A stretch of DNA of 64,000 nt from Massospora cicadina (GCA_022478985.1 JAKSZP010009261.1:62001-126000); one strand, 5' to 3'; shown: positions 25,714 to 37,500, counted from the stretch's first letter. The notes: generated by a model not told the origin, from the letters alone. Numbers and translations are program-made.

Positions 25714-26080
25714 AAATGTACATTGCATTCTCACATCCAATTAAGCCTGCAGCCACTCTGCAGCACCCATGATGCCTCCCACACTTCAGAGCCCTACCAA
25801 AATCATTTCATCTGTGTCTCCCATTTTTCAGACAAACCAGTGCCTGCTGCACTCATCAAGTGTGGCCACTTGAATAGCTGTGTGTTCATATCACTAATTC
25901 CACGTGCTCCTAAACACTTGTGGCCGCCTTGCCAGTGTCTACTGGGCCCACTGAGGTGTGTAAGTGCCCACAAGTATGATACCATTTCATCCATATCAAT
26001 ATTTCCTGTTATTCCCCCCTCCCATAGCCTCCACTTCTGCCCACTGATGCTATCATCTTACAAGGGTGTGATGCCATGAT
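25714..26080. other. GC-richer island of unknown identity
   Basis: About 370 bp with markedly higher G+C than the AT-rich flanks and a 118-codon open frame on the plus strand (25723-26079) rich in His, Ser, Pro and Cys. The composition looks like non-coding or LINE-like sequence read in a chance frame. No match to other parts of the window was found. Confidence 0.3.
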
Positions 26081-26084
26081 TGGA

Positions 26085-26500
26085 ACAATGTCAATTTTAA
26101 CATTCACTTTTTAACATGAATTGGCCTTGAGCATTTACTTTTTAGGCTAGGCAAAACTGCCTTAGATGTGCAATGTCAGACATTTTGGTTATAGACAATA
26201 CCTTAACTAGTAAAAAAAGTTATCAATCTGATAGCACAGTTGGATATTTCCGACTTTTAAGTATAAATTCATATCCCATTGGATTTCCCCCAATGACTGG
26301 TATCTAAGGCTCCTAAAAACCAAGAGAACCCCATATTGGGTTTCTTGATAGTTTTGGGTCTCGTTTTGAAACCCAGGTTCTTCAAATAAACTTTTTTTGG
26401 TTTAGACTTTCTCTTTTGCTTTTACAGCTTCTCTGGCCTTTAACTTTAAGCCAATGTAGCTGATATTTCATCTGTTACAATTAGAGTAAACATTTGATCA
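26085..26500. repeat. LTR-like direct repeat, copy 2
   Basis: Partner of 23985-24360, same orientation. Similarity covers the cttttgg-type start, the GGATTTCCCCCAATG stretch near 26280 and the long T-rich tail with TTGAAACCCA near 26370. Confidence 0.45.
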
Positions 26501-27049
26501 TGTGACATTAAACCAACAATAAAAAGAATAAATACTAACAAACTTTTGATACTTCATATTTAATGAGACAAAAACATATCATTTTATCAGTTCAGATTTA
26601 GATTTAGAAAATGCAGTATGTTACTCAACTAAGTTTTTATTTTTGAGTGTATCAGGATAACATCTAATACATTGCATTGGAACTATAGGTTTCAATTATA
26701 CTTATGATAAATTTGAAGCTAACACAGCTGAACTATTCATTAAAAGTGAGCTGTTTATTAACATTAAAAAGACCATCTTAACTGGCTTCAGATAAAGAGA
26801 TACATTATATCAAAAGAACTTTAACTATTTACTTATAAATTCTTTTATTTTATTGTAAAACTCATTCCCAATTAATCTGTACTTTTCAATGACTATCAAT
26901 AAGTTATAGTAACTTTATCAAACTTAATGTATGTTTTCAGTGCTGATTAACTTTTGAAAACTCTATTTGGCATATTTTTAGGTAGAATAAACAAAAAGAC
27001 CGTTATATACTATGTAAGTCGCATAATAAAAGATAAGATACTTGTTGAG

Positions 27050-27150
27050 GTTCTTATGGTGTAGTCTATTTAGAGACTTTGTATACTGAACTTGGATACC
27101 TGCATATATAAGTAGATTGTAGGAAGTTCAAATCTTACTTAGCATCTACG
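27050..27150 (+). other. tRNA-like / SINE-head remnant beside LINE F
   Basis: Plus strand: an A-box-like TGGTGTAGTCTATTTAGA (27057-27075) and a T-loop-like GGAAGTTCAAATCTTAC (27122-27138) with four of five possible stem pairs. No acceptor stem could be matched, so it is not a functional tRNA gene. It may be a decayed SINE head of a third type. Confidence 0.25.
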
Positions 27151-27245
27151 TTTTTTAGATGAAATCAATAGATTATTTATAAGCTTTAAAAAATATATAT
27201 ATATTGGAGTCTTATGTAATTGTGTTATTACATATTTTATATATA

Positions 27246-27262
27246 TTGAATTATCTTATTTT
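27246..27262. repeat. Target-site duplication of LINE F, left copy
   Basis: TTGAATTATCTTATTTT, identical over 17 bp to 32524-32540. The bases on either side differ (a/g before, t/a after), so the match has sharp ends, as expected for target-primed reverse transcription. Confidence 0.85.
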
Positions 27263-27391
27263 TGAAAATATTGTGAGGAAGGCCGACCATGGGATGGACA
27301 CTTCTAATTTGACCCAAAAGAGACAAAACTTAGTAACAGGGAAGGCACCGCAGAGAAGCGATGCTATCTCTTGTTGCCAGCGGGAACGCCA

Positions 27392-28775
27392 CTATGGGGA
27401 GGGGGAGGGAACGTGTGAAGGGGCCGTAGCCACAAATGAACACGTGTGGAGGAAAGGGTCTGATTTGATGAACCAAACTGGGAACCAGGAGGAGACCAGC
27501 TGTCGGTGACGCGGTGGGAGGTATCCAAAAATCCACACCTGAAAGTGGTCCACCAAATGAGACCAGAATCTGTGGACAGCTTCTGGGAGGGTGGGGGTAG
27601 AGCCTGCGATGGCATCCAAGACAATCGTGTGGATAGTCCACATGGCGATTGCAACCACCAGAGCATGGAGGGAGGGTGGAAGGGGGGAGGCCATTGATAA
27701 AGAAAACATATCTCTTGACAGACTGAAGGGATGTGTTTGATCCTGGCCCAGCAGACGTTGAACTTCGCGCCATGTCACTTTAGAGGTAGGACACTTCTCC
27801 AGGCGGTGGAACAGCGTTCCATACTGGCCACACACAACGAAGGATGAGTGTAAAGCATTAGAGCGCTCATCTGTATGGTACACCTGCCTCAGGCAGCGCC
27901 ACACATGGGAACGGATTTGAGGCTGTAACAGAGGATGGTGTGCGTATTTCCAGATAGTTTTTTGGGTCTCAATGGAGTAAGGGATGTCCATCATGTCCAG
28001 GTAGTCCACCCTGGATAGGACATGGGGTCGTGTGGGGATCACGCCATCTTGAATGGGTAGCCCCTGTACCTCTTGTGTGAACTGAGGAGAGGGGCGGCCT
28101 CTCTGGGCTATATGTCCACTAATACAATCTTCTCCACTCAGCGCTCTGCATGGAGAGGAGGATTCGTTTGTAGTGGGTTTTAGTCCCGTGAGGACCCGTG
28201 GCCGATGGGTGTGAAGCCAGGTATTTCATCAGGGAGTGAGGGTTCAATGGATTGTTGAGGCCCAAGGCGTGGGAGAAGTTGGAGTGGGCCGCGCGGGACC
28301 AGTGTTGGGAGGGGAGCGTAGGGGCGGTGACAGCCGCAATCCAGGTGCCCAGGACCTTGGCAGCATTGACTTTGAAGTCAAGCAGGCCTATGCCACCATG
28401 ATGATGAGGGCCAAACATGACCTCTAGCTGTATTGGTGGTGGGCGGCCTGACCAAAGCCATCCTTGCAGCAGGGCATAAAAGGATTTGAAAAAGCTTGGG
28501 GAGAAGGGGATGGCATGGGCTCCAAACCAGACTGTGTAGAGGAGCATAGAGTTAGCTAAAACAACCCTGCCAGTAAGGGAAGTAGGGTGGGCTCTGAGGG
28601 AGGCGATGCGCTTTGTCACGTTGTCTAGAATATGATTCTCCATTACTGCTGATGCGGACCCGCCAGTCTCCACCCACACGCCCAGATGGCGGACTGGCCT
28701 TATGGTAGGGCGTGGCACAAAGGGAACACCAGTGGGGCGGTGTGGGATGAGCTGGGAGGGCGAGCACGTGTGCAA
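27392..28775 (-). pseudogene. LINE F ORF2, RT thumb and C-terminal zf-RVT-like region
   Basis: Two open stretches (28119-28775, 218 codons; 27392-28042, 216 codons) follow the RT palm in different frames. The first has RHLGVWVETGG, ASLRAHPTSLTGRVVLAN and a GIGLLDFKVNA segment, typical of the region after RT in L1-like ORF2. The second ends with CGQYGTLFHRLEKC followed by SKVTW, the zinc-binding region described as zf-RVT. One expected Cys is Tyr here (C-x2-Y rather than C-x2-C), whereas LINE G keeps it. A frameshift lies near 28080. Confidence 0.8.
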
Positions 28776-30256
28776 GCAGATGGGCTGGGCTGGGCACTGG
28801 TTGCTGGAGCCCAGCAGGTTTGATACTGGCCAAGGAGGATGATTTCAGTTTTGGTAGCGTTCAGTGCAGCTTTACTTACCTGGGAATACTCCTGGATGAG
28901 AGCTTCAAGTGTGCGTGCATCTTTATTATTAGACACCTCAACCACACAGTCATCTGCAAACGCCATCATCTTGACTGGGGCTTGGCCTGGTACATGGACC
29001 CCAGTGAGGTGGCATTCATGTTTTGAAGTAGTGGGTCATGGCTAAAGTTGTATAAGAGTGGGCTAAGGGGGTCCCCTTGTCGCAAGCCCCTTTGAGGGCG
29101 GACTACTTCCGTTAGGAAGCCAGGGCCACGTACTGCCATTGTTGCAGATTCCGTGAGCAACATCACCCAGTTGATGAAGCGAGGGGGTAAGCGGAATTGA
29201 TGGAGGCAGGCCCTGAGGTATTCCCAGTTTACTCTATCATAGGCCTTCTGTTGGTCTAATAATACAAGTGCCAGAGGCTGTGGACTGGCATACGTTAGCC
29301 ACAGAGTGCACGTTGTCCCAAATCGACCTTCTGGGTATGAAACCAAATTGTTCTAGGGGATAGTGGCAGATGCTACAATCCCTAAACGGTTAGCCATAAA
29401 TTTTTGTTAAAATTTTTGTATCCATGTTAGTTAAAGAAATGGGGCGCCAGTTGGCTAAGTCTAGCTTGTCCCCTTTTTTGAAGAGTGTGATGGTGAAGGC
29501 CTCTTGTCCTCCTGGTAGGAGGCACGTTTCCAGATGGGTCTGGTTAAGTGAGGCAAGCAGTAGTGGGGGTATATATTTGAAATATCTTTTGTAGAATTCA
29601 TTTGGAATGCCATCTGGGCCTGGGCATTTCCAGTTTGGTGCACCACGGATGGCTGTCCATAATTCGTTTGGAGTAATCAAATTCATTATTTTCAGGTATT
29701 GGGAAAAGGTGCAGATGTGGGTTTGGTCAAGAAATTCTGCCACTTCAGCCAGCTGAATTGGATCAGATTGGTATAACTTGGAGTAATACTTTTTTGTTTT
29801 AATTGCCACTTCAGCTGGCATATCCGCGATGGAATCATCCAATCTTTGCACCTGTGTGCAGGCCACGCTCTGGTGTAATGCAAAGTTTTTTTTAAAAAAA
29901 TATGCAGTGCACTTTTCACCATCTGTAATGCATTTGGCCCTGTACTGAACACAAACCTGATGTTTGTGTTGCTTTTGAGTGCGTTGAGGTGGGCGGCTGC
30001 CTCTGCCCACTTCCAGCCCCATGTAGGGCTGTATACTGTGGCTGGGATGCTGGACTCCAGGTGTGCCAACTCTGCCAGAGTGTGTGAGATGACGGCCAAT
30101 GTGGCTTGTGAGCGTTGGGAGGAGAGGTGGCAAGAGTGGCGGATGGTATCCTCTTTGAAGGCTGCCCATGTGGTGATGGGGTCTGCGCAAAATGGTGTAA
30201 CAAACTCTTTTGCCAAAGTTGCTGTTCCACCCAAGTGGAAATTCCTGGCGACGCAA
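28700..30256 (-). pseudogene. LINE F ORF2, reverse transcriptase domain
   Basis: Pieces in order on the minus strand: WKCPGPDGIPNEFYKRY, then FKKGDKLDLANWRPISLTN (29390-30256 frame); LVLLDQQKAYDRVNWEYL with the first catalytic Asp, then PQRGLRQGDPLSPLLYNF (28966-29346); then MAFADDCVVEVSN (28700-28969), the FADD box with both remaining Asp intact. The three pieces are in different frames, so at least two indels have broken the gene. RT would prime on nicked target DNA and copy LINE RNA. All core motifs survive, which suggests fairly recent death. Confidence 0.88.
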
Positions 30257-30299
30257 GTTTGGGAGGGCAGAGTTTGCACCAATGTGGGGCCTTAGCCAC

Positions 30300-31030
30300 C
30301 ATGACAGGTAGGTGGTAGGTTATTGAGACCAGCCAGTGGTCGGAGAATTCAATTTTTGTTGTTCTGAAGTGTGAAATGTGGGGTTGGAATCTCTCCGGCG
30401 TAAGGATAAGGTCTATGCAAGTCATGGACCTATATTGGCCATTGTGGACATGGGGTCGCATCATATTTTCAAGCAGCAGGGCTCACCGTGGCAGCACATC
30501 CATTAACCCAAGGGTGGCTTTTAGAACGCGAAGTTCTATGTGACCCTGGGGGGCGTGGGAGGAGGAAGGCCAATGATTCATTGGTGTGTTTAGTCAACAG
30601 TGCACATCACCAACTACAAAAGGGTTTGGGGGTAACGGGAGGGATTTGACCAAGAGAAAAATTCCTGATGTTCTTGTGCACAGGTTGGGGTATAAATGTT
30701 GATGATAGCATGTGCCACGTCAGCCCACGAGAAAGTGACAACAAGGACTCAGCCATTGATGAAGGTTTCTGACAATAAAAATTTGAAAAAACTGTTTTTC
30801 CAAACTAGCACCCCACAGTGCTCTGACCAAAAGGATAGGGATGGGAGGAGCATGGTTTTTCAAGCATCCTCAGAACCTTGCGGACAGTGGGACTCCTGAA
30901 TGGCCAGGATATCCACGGGTTTTTTTTGTAAAAAATTCAGTTTCCTAGCCCAGGATGGTGAGGCCTTGAGTCTGGCAATATTCAACATCCCTTTAGTGAA
31001 GGTTTCCCCCTTCACACCTATGGTGTGAGG
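30300..31030 (-). pseudogene. LINE F ORF2, AP-like endonuclease domain
   Basis: It begins with MLNIARLKASPSWARKLNFL, then VDILAIQESHCPQGSEDA (catalytic Glu of the QES motif, near 30905). It continues with FVVGDVHC near 30610 (usual GDFN, here GDVH) and ends with SMTCIDLILTPERF, then FSDHWLVSITYH near 30340 (catalytic SDH). This apurinic/apyrimidinic-type nuclease nicks the target. An in-frame stop follows QGSEDA and frames shift afterwards. Confidence 0.82.
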
Positions 31031-31179
31031 GGGTGGGCACCTGGGACTACTAGCCTCCTCTAGAACCCCACGGGCCTTCACAGCAGCGTGAGTGTTTGCA
31101 GCAACACTATCAGTAGTTTTGTTGATTTTAGCAGAAAGGTTTGCATTGGCTTTTGCCTTCACTTTTTGTTTCCCCGACA

Positions 31180-32232
31180 TCAAACAAATTTTTTGCAGTG
31201 CGGATGAGTTTGGTGCACTATCAAGCGGGTTGAAATTTTTTTCAGGTAGGTTGGAGACCAAGTTGTTTTTACTGGAGCTTGGTTGCAAAGATCGGGTGAA
31301 ATTGAGTTACCCATTGGATCCTCAGATTGGGTGGCCCAATTGGCATGGGCTTCCCAATCTGATTGGTTGATGGATTCCTGAGTTGCTTCCACCATGAAGG
31401 TTTCAATGTCCTCCTGGCATTGGGAGTGTGGGATAGTGGTGGTGACTTTGGCCGCTTCCTTGGCCACGGCCCTGCGGGCCTGCTTGGCCTTCTTCTGCTC
31501 TTTCAGGGAAATAGGTTTTACCAGTAGGTAGCAGCCTTGTGCTCCCCACGGGAAAACCTCTTTGGTGCTTGCAGTTAGTTCGTAGTGCGCCTCTCCACTG
31601 GCCATGGCTGCCAAGGGGTGCTCTTGGAATGTGATGCCCTCCTTGGTGGGGCATGCATGTGCCTTATGGCTGAACATGTCACAGTGGGTGCAGATGGGGG
31701 GCGCGCTGTCCACAGTTACCCAGAAAGGGCGGGTGGTATGCCCTTTGATATTGATATATTTGGAGTGCGGGATCTGGGTTAGGTCCTTCACAATCTCCTC
31801 AGTTGGGGTCAGAACTGCGATGGCTTTGCTGGTGCACAGGTGTGGCATCAGCGTAAAGCGTTGCATCTCAAAAGATTGTATTTCGCTGTAAACAGTGAGA
31901 CCATCTTTCAGGTGTTGCTCCAAAATGGCACATTTTACCGTAGTAGGCAAAAAGTCAAATGTGAAGGAAATTTGGTTGGATTTTGTCCATCTGGTGCATT
32001 TGGTTTCGATGACCCATTGCCCTTTGGGGAGGTTGATCACTATGTGCACCGTAGCAGCTTCATCTGCTGCATCCTTGTTTTTGAAACTGAGGCCCAGCCA
32101 ACTGCATGACATGGAGTGAGGTGTGACATACACCATGGTCAGGAAAAAAGTGTGCACATCCCCACAAAATTTTTCCCATAGAGCTGTTTGTTGGATGTCC
32201 AGAAACACACGGACTCTGTATTCCACCAACAA
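31180..32232 (-). CDS. LINE F ORF1, CCHC nucleic-acid-binding protein
   Basis: A 350-codon open frame, the longest in the window. Upstream in the same frame there is more readable sequence (about to 32320), so the true start may be earlier. A single CCHC knuckle CTHCDMFSHKAHAC (C-x2-C-x4-H-x4-C) lies near residue 180. It is followed by a Lys/Ala-rich basic stretch KEQKKAKQARRAVAKEAAK, likely RNA-binding. A competing frame (30860-31288) reads more naturally over the last ~35 codons, hinting at a frameshift near 31280. LINE G1 has a homologous ORF1. Function is probably RNA packaging for retrotransposition, by analogy with LINE ORF1 proteins. Confidence 0.75.
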   Translation of the reverse strand: MLVEYRVRVFLDIQQTALWEKFCGDVHTFFLTMVYVTPHSMSCSWLGLSFKNKDAADEAATVHIVINLPKGQWVIETKCTRWTKSNQISFTFDFLPTTVKCAILEQHLKDGLTVYSEIQSFEMQRFTLMPHLCTSKAIAVLTPTEEIVKDLTQIPHSKYINIKGHTTRPFWVTVDSAPPICTHCDMFSHKAHACPTKEGITFQEHPLAAMASGEAHYELTASTKEVFPWGAQGCYLLVKPISLKEQKKAKQARRAVAKEAAKVTTTIPHSQCQEDIETFMVEATQESINQSDWEAHANWATQSEDPMGNSISPDLCNQAPVKTTWSPTYLKKISTRLIVHQTHPHCKKFV

Positions 32233-32523
32233 GAGTGGTTGGGAGTGCGGCGTGTTGATGTACTGGTTGCATCGTGCTTGCCAAGCGAGGATTTCTTGGG
32301 AAATAGTGACTGCCAGTTTTTTTTAAATTTTTTTCTATTCTGTCAGTTTCTCCAGGGCGTTTTCAAATGTTTGAGGCTGCGGGCCTACCACCTGCTCCTC
32401 TTACCTTACTTGCCCAACTGCTCCCTGACATGGGCGCAGACTAATCTCATCTGTGAGATTATCAAACTAGAATCAGACTTGAATTGAATAAGTTTCAAAA
32501 GTGATTGCAACGAGAGATAAAAG

Positions 32524-32540
32524 TTGAATTATCTTATTTT
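32524..32540. repeat. Target-site duplication of LINE F, right copy
   Basis: Second copy of the 17-bp TTGAATTATCTTATTTT (see 27246-27262). It fixes the 5' end of LINE F at 32523. Confidence 0.85.
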
Positions 32541-34555
32541 AAATTTAGATTTATGGAAACATGAATAAATATTGCTTCATAAGTTATCTAATTTAATACC
32601 TTATAGAATATTTATACTTTATATTAATAATAGTTTCATAGCATCTTGATAGCTACCACTTACATTATATACAAATAAATGCAAGTATAGCTGAGGGTAC
32701 CAGCTATTATATGTAAATTAAGTTTTAAGGGGTCTAGGTTGCTTACAAAGAGATTACAAAGACTACCAAAACAATTTTTATAAAAATTTGCACACCTTTA
32801 GCAGATGTCCAGCGGAAAATTATAAATTTGTTTGGTCACAAAAGGTTAAAAGAAATTATATACTGTGAAAATTTATCTTAGTGATACCAAATATGACCAA
32901 AATTTGATTAAACCCACATTCCATTGGAGACTAAAAGCTATAATCAGCAATACAAGAAATAACCAAAATTCAAGATTTTGAATCACACTCACCACCTGAA
33001 TTTCCTTTTTAAGTTAAACCTGCTCTAACCATTTTCTTATGAATTAACTGTTTACCAATGATTAGTATGATATACTAAAAATTAAATTAAGTTTGTCCAT
33101 AGATTCAGCTCATCAGACTTTTCTTGCTTAAGTTAAGTAATTGGTATGGACAAGTTGCCAAATGGAAGCTATAAAATGTACAGATTAGACACCAAGAGTA
33201 GATGTATCATTCTAGAGAGGTTGAATCAATTTATGATAAGTTACTCTTAATTTGCTCAATATTTCAGCAAGTATCTCTTGATAGTTTAATGATTTCTTCA
33301 ATGGAAGATTCTTTGTTTAAGCACTCTGGTGCTACCTCAGCTATAACTCAATATGTTAACCTACTAAACAAATAAAATGGAGATTAGTTCATCTTCTTCC
33401 TTGCAATTCTCAAGCTTCCAAACGTTTCCTATTTGCAAGTGTTGAGATACTGATCTATCCTTTCTCAACCCTATCCAGTTGTATGTATTTAAGACAAATG
33501 TAATTCCAGCTTTAGGTCTTCAATTTAATATTATCAAAAAATGATAGTCTTAGTAATCTTATAGTTATTTAGATAAACTTCATTTTTTTCTACTAAGATT
33601 GCAATATATAGTAATAGAGAGAAGTCAAGGTTATCTTATGTGTATTGTGGGTGCTAGGGCACCCTTTTTAGGATTTGGGAGTAGAAAGGACTAATTATCA
33701 TATTCTGGAAAAGGCCAATCCATTCATGTAAAGCAGCTAATAAGTGTGATAGACTGGCCGTTTAATCTCATCAGTCAGTGGGCTGATCAGAGGTTGATCT
33801 ATTTTCATTTACTTATCTGCTTTGTAGACTTGTAGCCCATGATATATATGAGAAGAATTTCTTAGCCTCTTTATATTCCTAATTTTGGCTTTAAGCCCAT
33901 CCAAGCATCAATTAGTTAATAATACTAAAAATAAGTCAAGGTAAATGAAGAAATGATAAATGAATCTTAAACCTAATGTTGGGGCCTCACCACAACAGGA
34001 AAAAGCTCAACACAGGTGCCTCTTGCAATCAAATCCTAAGACTGATTATCAGCAATGCTTCTCTAAACTTATCCCATGCTGATCATTGAAAATCTTTTAC
34101 TTAGACCAGATAAAGTGAAAAGTAAGGGCAAACATAAGATCTAATTTGTTATATTACTTTAAAACAGTTGCAGTACCTTTATAAAATTAATAGAATTCAT
34201 AAAAATGTAGTCTAAAATTTATTTGAATACATTTATCAATCTGCTTGTTCCTCAGACCTCTTGACTTCAGAACTTTGGTTTTTAATGAGCAATAAGCCTA
34301 ATATTTAAGATAGATCCTTATAAAACAATCAGCCTTAGATATTGATTTTTAGAAAAATTTACAAGATTAAGGTTTTACATTTTGTAGTTAAATTATCAGG
34401 ATAATTTAATAAGTTGAATTACAAATTGAAGGCGACTTGTTGCAAGTTACCAGCCAATTTATATTATTGATAAGAGAATTATTTGTTAGTTCTACCATAG
34501 ACAGAGATACTTTTGAGGAGTAAAGAAAAGCCAATATTAAACCCCTATGTATAAT
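32541..34555. other. AT-rich stretch without recognised features
   Basis: About 2 kb, low G+C, stops in all frames, no open frame over 60 codons. No match to the repeats found elsewhere in the window. It is the continuation of the target region into which LINE F inserted. Confidence 0.55.
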
Positions 34556-35910
34556 TCCAGATGATCAGCCCCTACATCTGGATAGAGAGAAATTCCCTCA
34601 CAGGAGTAGGAAGGGTCCCAAGCCCCCAGTAGTGCCCCTCTCTAGGATCAGTGACCTTAATCATGTAGTTGATGAGCGGTGTGTTACTTCCCTGGCTCCT
34701 CAAGAACCTCCCTATCTGACCCAATTTCCTCTTCTGATCAGTTAAAATTGATTGAAGGGGTGTGCAAAGAGGTGATTTAGTTTAAAGCCCTCCATCAGGA
34801 CCCTCAGGCTCCCCCAAGTGTGGCCTGACCACTGATGACATTCAAAGATAACCCTCACTTTATCCAATTTCCCATATATAATCCCTATTTCGCCTAATAA
34901 GACAGATCATTTTAAATTTTTTAGTCTGGATCATGGATTGAACCTGCAGGTCACAAAATCTATAATAAAAATTTGTACAATTTACAATATCTACAGATCA
35001 AGTCTAAGTGGAACTGGCGACTTACCTATCTGGCAAAATTTATATAAGTTTGGCAGTATTCTTCTTGATTTCTTTAATCCAGCAGACAAGCAGCCAAACT
35101 TTTATGACGCAATCTGAACCTCTAATACCTTTCCCCAACTCTATCGCAAGAAGCCATGGAAGATGTTTAGGGTATCCAGTTGAGGCTTAGTCATTGCAAA
35201 TTATATATGCTCCCCTTTCCTCCCTCTGCTATATAGGCAAACACCCTCCTTAAGAAGGTTGCAGTTTATTCTTTAGCTTTCCATCCATTGTATTTACTTA
35301 ATAAACCAGTAGTCTTGTGTTGAACCATTTGTTGAAGAATCCACCTCCACTGTGCCTTGCAGATTTTCACCAAAATTCTACAATGATGAACTTCACTATG
35401 CATAAAATAATTTTGGAGATTGCTGAGCAGATGTCCCAATATGTGGATCCATTGTTTCTCCCCACCCTCCAAGAGATAGTAGATGAATACCTCCATGATA
35501 ATGATTTCTAATCCATTGTGTAAGCCACAGAGGCCATTAACCAGACTTTTAACTTGATTCGCCCATTCTTGGGAGCGATCTGTGCTGTTTTTGTCGCAAT
35601 CCATATCATGATATGATAAACTGGTGTGCCCTATTCAAACATATTACTAAACAGCCATGATCCTTGGAGGGGTTGCCGTCCTCCATGCCTCTTTCACCTT
35701 TGGGGTTGCCCCAGTAAAACCCGCGGTTGCCCTATGCTTCAGCCTACTGGCTTGTTGTAGGGCCTTTGGTATGTTGTTTGAACAGAATATCCCATAATTA
35801 ATCCATAGGGAGCCCCTTTTAAAAGTCACTGGAGCAGCTGAGCCTCTGGCATTCTGTACCATAAACTGGGCACTGTCAAAACCCCTTAAGATGGACTATT
35901 TTATCCAATT
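34556..35910 (+). repeat. Dispersed repeat block, copy 1 (LTR-like part plus coding scraps)
   Basis: Aligns in the same orientation with 50731-52330. Anchors: CAGCCCCTACAtCTGGATAG (34566 area) against CAGCCCCTACAaCTGGATAG; CCCTTTCCTCCCTCTG near 35212; GAAGAATCCAC near 35333; a GGGGTTG.C.CAGTAAAAC.C.C.GTTGCC stretch near 35703. It includes a TATA-like CTATATAGG (35229-35237) and AATAAA near 35299, so part may be an LTR. A frame at 35383-35511 (MNFTMHKIILEIAEQMSQY) may be the start of a gag-like product. Identity of the element is unknown. Confidence 0.45.
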
Positions 35911-36856
35911 TAGCTGCACCCTGACACTATGCCAATATGGTGGTTGGCTAGGCAGCCTGGGTTTGTGTTAACTGAAGATTATGTACTTAAAATCATACTA
36001 GTAATTTATCAAGTTTTTGTCCAAAAAACTTACTGTCTTACTGCAAAGGATTCCACAGAAATCATCTGAGAAGATTGTCAGTGTGATTTTGTTATAGAAT
36101 TAATGACCCCGCTATTAGTACTCTTTCCATCTTTGTGTGTTTTATCCAAGGAAAGACAATCTTCATATTGCTCAAAAAATTGTACTAGTGTGTCAGAACA
36201 ATGTGCTACTATCTACCAGTTACCTTAGCTAAAATAAGTCATCATTAGGGATTCTATTAATGTGGTGTTTAATAGGGGCCCATTAATCCAACTTGTCAAA
36301 AAAATTACTAATTGAAACCAAGTTAAATCCTTCCACTTCCAACAGCAATTTGCGTCACAGTCTCAGTCAAGACATGATGTGCTTTGAAGAAAAGTATAAC
36401 AGGGGAACCTATGTAAATTTCAGATGATGAATTGCCCTCTTTACAGTAGAAACTCCATCCAACCAGGAAACATGTTAATGAAGATGCAACAGACGAAAAG
36501 ATCAGAATTAATTCATTTCAATAGTAGAGAACAATTTAAGTCACTCCTGAGAGGTTTAGACATATAATAGAATGGACTCTAAAATGATATTACTCGATAC
36601 TAGAAATTAAGAGAAAATTACATGGGCATGTTTTTTGCCATTGCAATTAAAATTACTGCAAGTATTTTTAATACCTTACCCTGAATCAACCACCATTGGC
36701 TACACAAGAAGGATATACTCGCAATAAGCTATGTTGGAGTTTGTTGTTGACTACATCAAAATGTTCATTCGCCAGACTTTATAAATACTGGCTGTTATAA
36801 TGTTAATTTTGAAAAGTAATGAGTTTCTCTAAGCCCAACAGATCAATAACCAACTG
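35911..36856. other. Unassigned sequence between repeat block and element D
   Basis: About 950 bp, AT-rich, with no open frame above 60 codons and no repeat partner noticed. Nothing recognisable. Confidence 0.5.
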
Positions 36857-37500
36857 TTGGGATTTTGGAATGCCAAAATTATCCAGATGAGCAAATTTTA
36901 ATACTAACCTATCTTATCTCACTTTTGTTCACTTAAGTAATAAGAAAAATTGGGGGATGTTGAGTTTATTGATGTCATTAAAATTTTTGTTTTGATTTGT
37001 TTCCCTATGAAACATTAGGGTAAACTATTTTGAATTTGATTTCAAGCTTGTTAACTATTAATGTTTTGTCAGAGATGTTACTTAACTATGTTTATAAGAA
37101 TTTTGATTATTAGTTTAGATATCAAAAATTGACTTTTTATGCAGATTGATCAGAGTTTGCCACCAATTAATAAAGATGCTTTTGGAGTTACTAAACCGTT
37201 GAAAACGCTTTACATGGCATTTAAATGCAGTTTATCCTTATTGGTGCAACCTGCTATTACTAGGTAAATGATCCTATAATCTAAGAAGTTGCTAGATTAG
37301 AGAGGGTAATCTGCTGGGTTTGATAAAGGCGTTAGGAAACGCTATTTCTGAGTTTAGCCATGAATGGTAATTGTCAGGATGTGAGGGATGTAATATAACC
37401 ATCCAGGATGAGTACAGGGCAACCAAAGACACTAGGGCAAGGACTTGTATATGTCAGTATTTGAGATTATGTAAGATTCAAAATCTTCACTCCCAAATTA
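36857..37500 (+). repeat. 5' LTR of element D (A-family), end uncertain
   Basis: Starts TGTTGGGATTTTGGAATG, almost the same as LTR3 read on its own strand. Further matches at AAAACGCTTTACATGGCA (37203 area) and GGGTTTGATAAAGGCGTTAGG (split by mismatches) correspond to the ...ACAACGCTTTAGTTGGCA and GGGGTTGAGTGAAGGCGTTGAG region of LTR2. Similarity is lost after about 37400; gag-like scraps may begin near 37500. Confidence 0.6.

Larger units (their letters stand above)
27263..32523 (-). mobile_element. LINE F, near full-length non-LTR retrotransposon
   Basis: A 5.26 kb minus-strand insertion bounded by a 17-bp target-site duplication. It encodes ORF1 with a CCHC knuckle, then ORF2 with AP-type endonuclease, RT and a C-terminal zf-RVT-like region. 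It is much more GC-rich than its surroundings. The 3' end on the minus strand reads CATCCCATGGTCGGCC, then TTCCTCACAATATTTTC, with no long poly(A). It resembles the shared 3' end of LINE G and the SINEs. Frameshifts split ORF2, so it is inactive. Confidence 0.88.

Noticed and set aside
25723..26079. 118-codon plus-strand frame as a possible gene
   Set aside because: The product is a His/Ser/Pro-rich string without domain, start context or homologue in the window; the opposite strand is also partly open, as expected for a GC-richer patch.
35647..35862. 71-codon minus-strand frame and the matching 94-codon frame at 51916-52200
   Set aside because: The two translations are similar only because the DNA blocks are repeats; the frames carry no domain and other frames are equally conserved.
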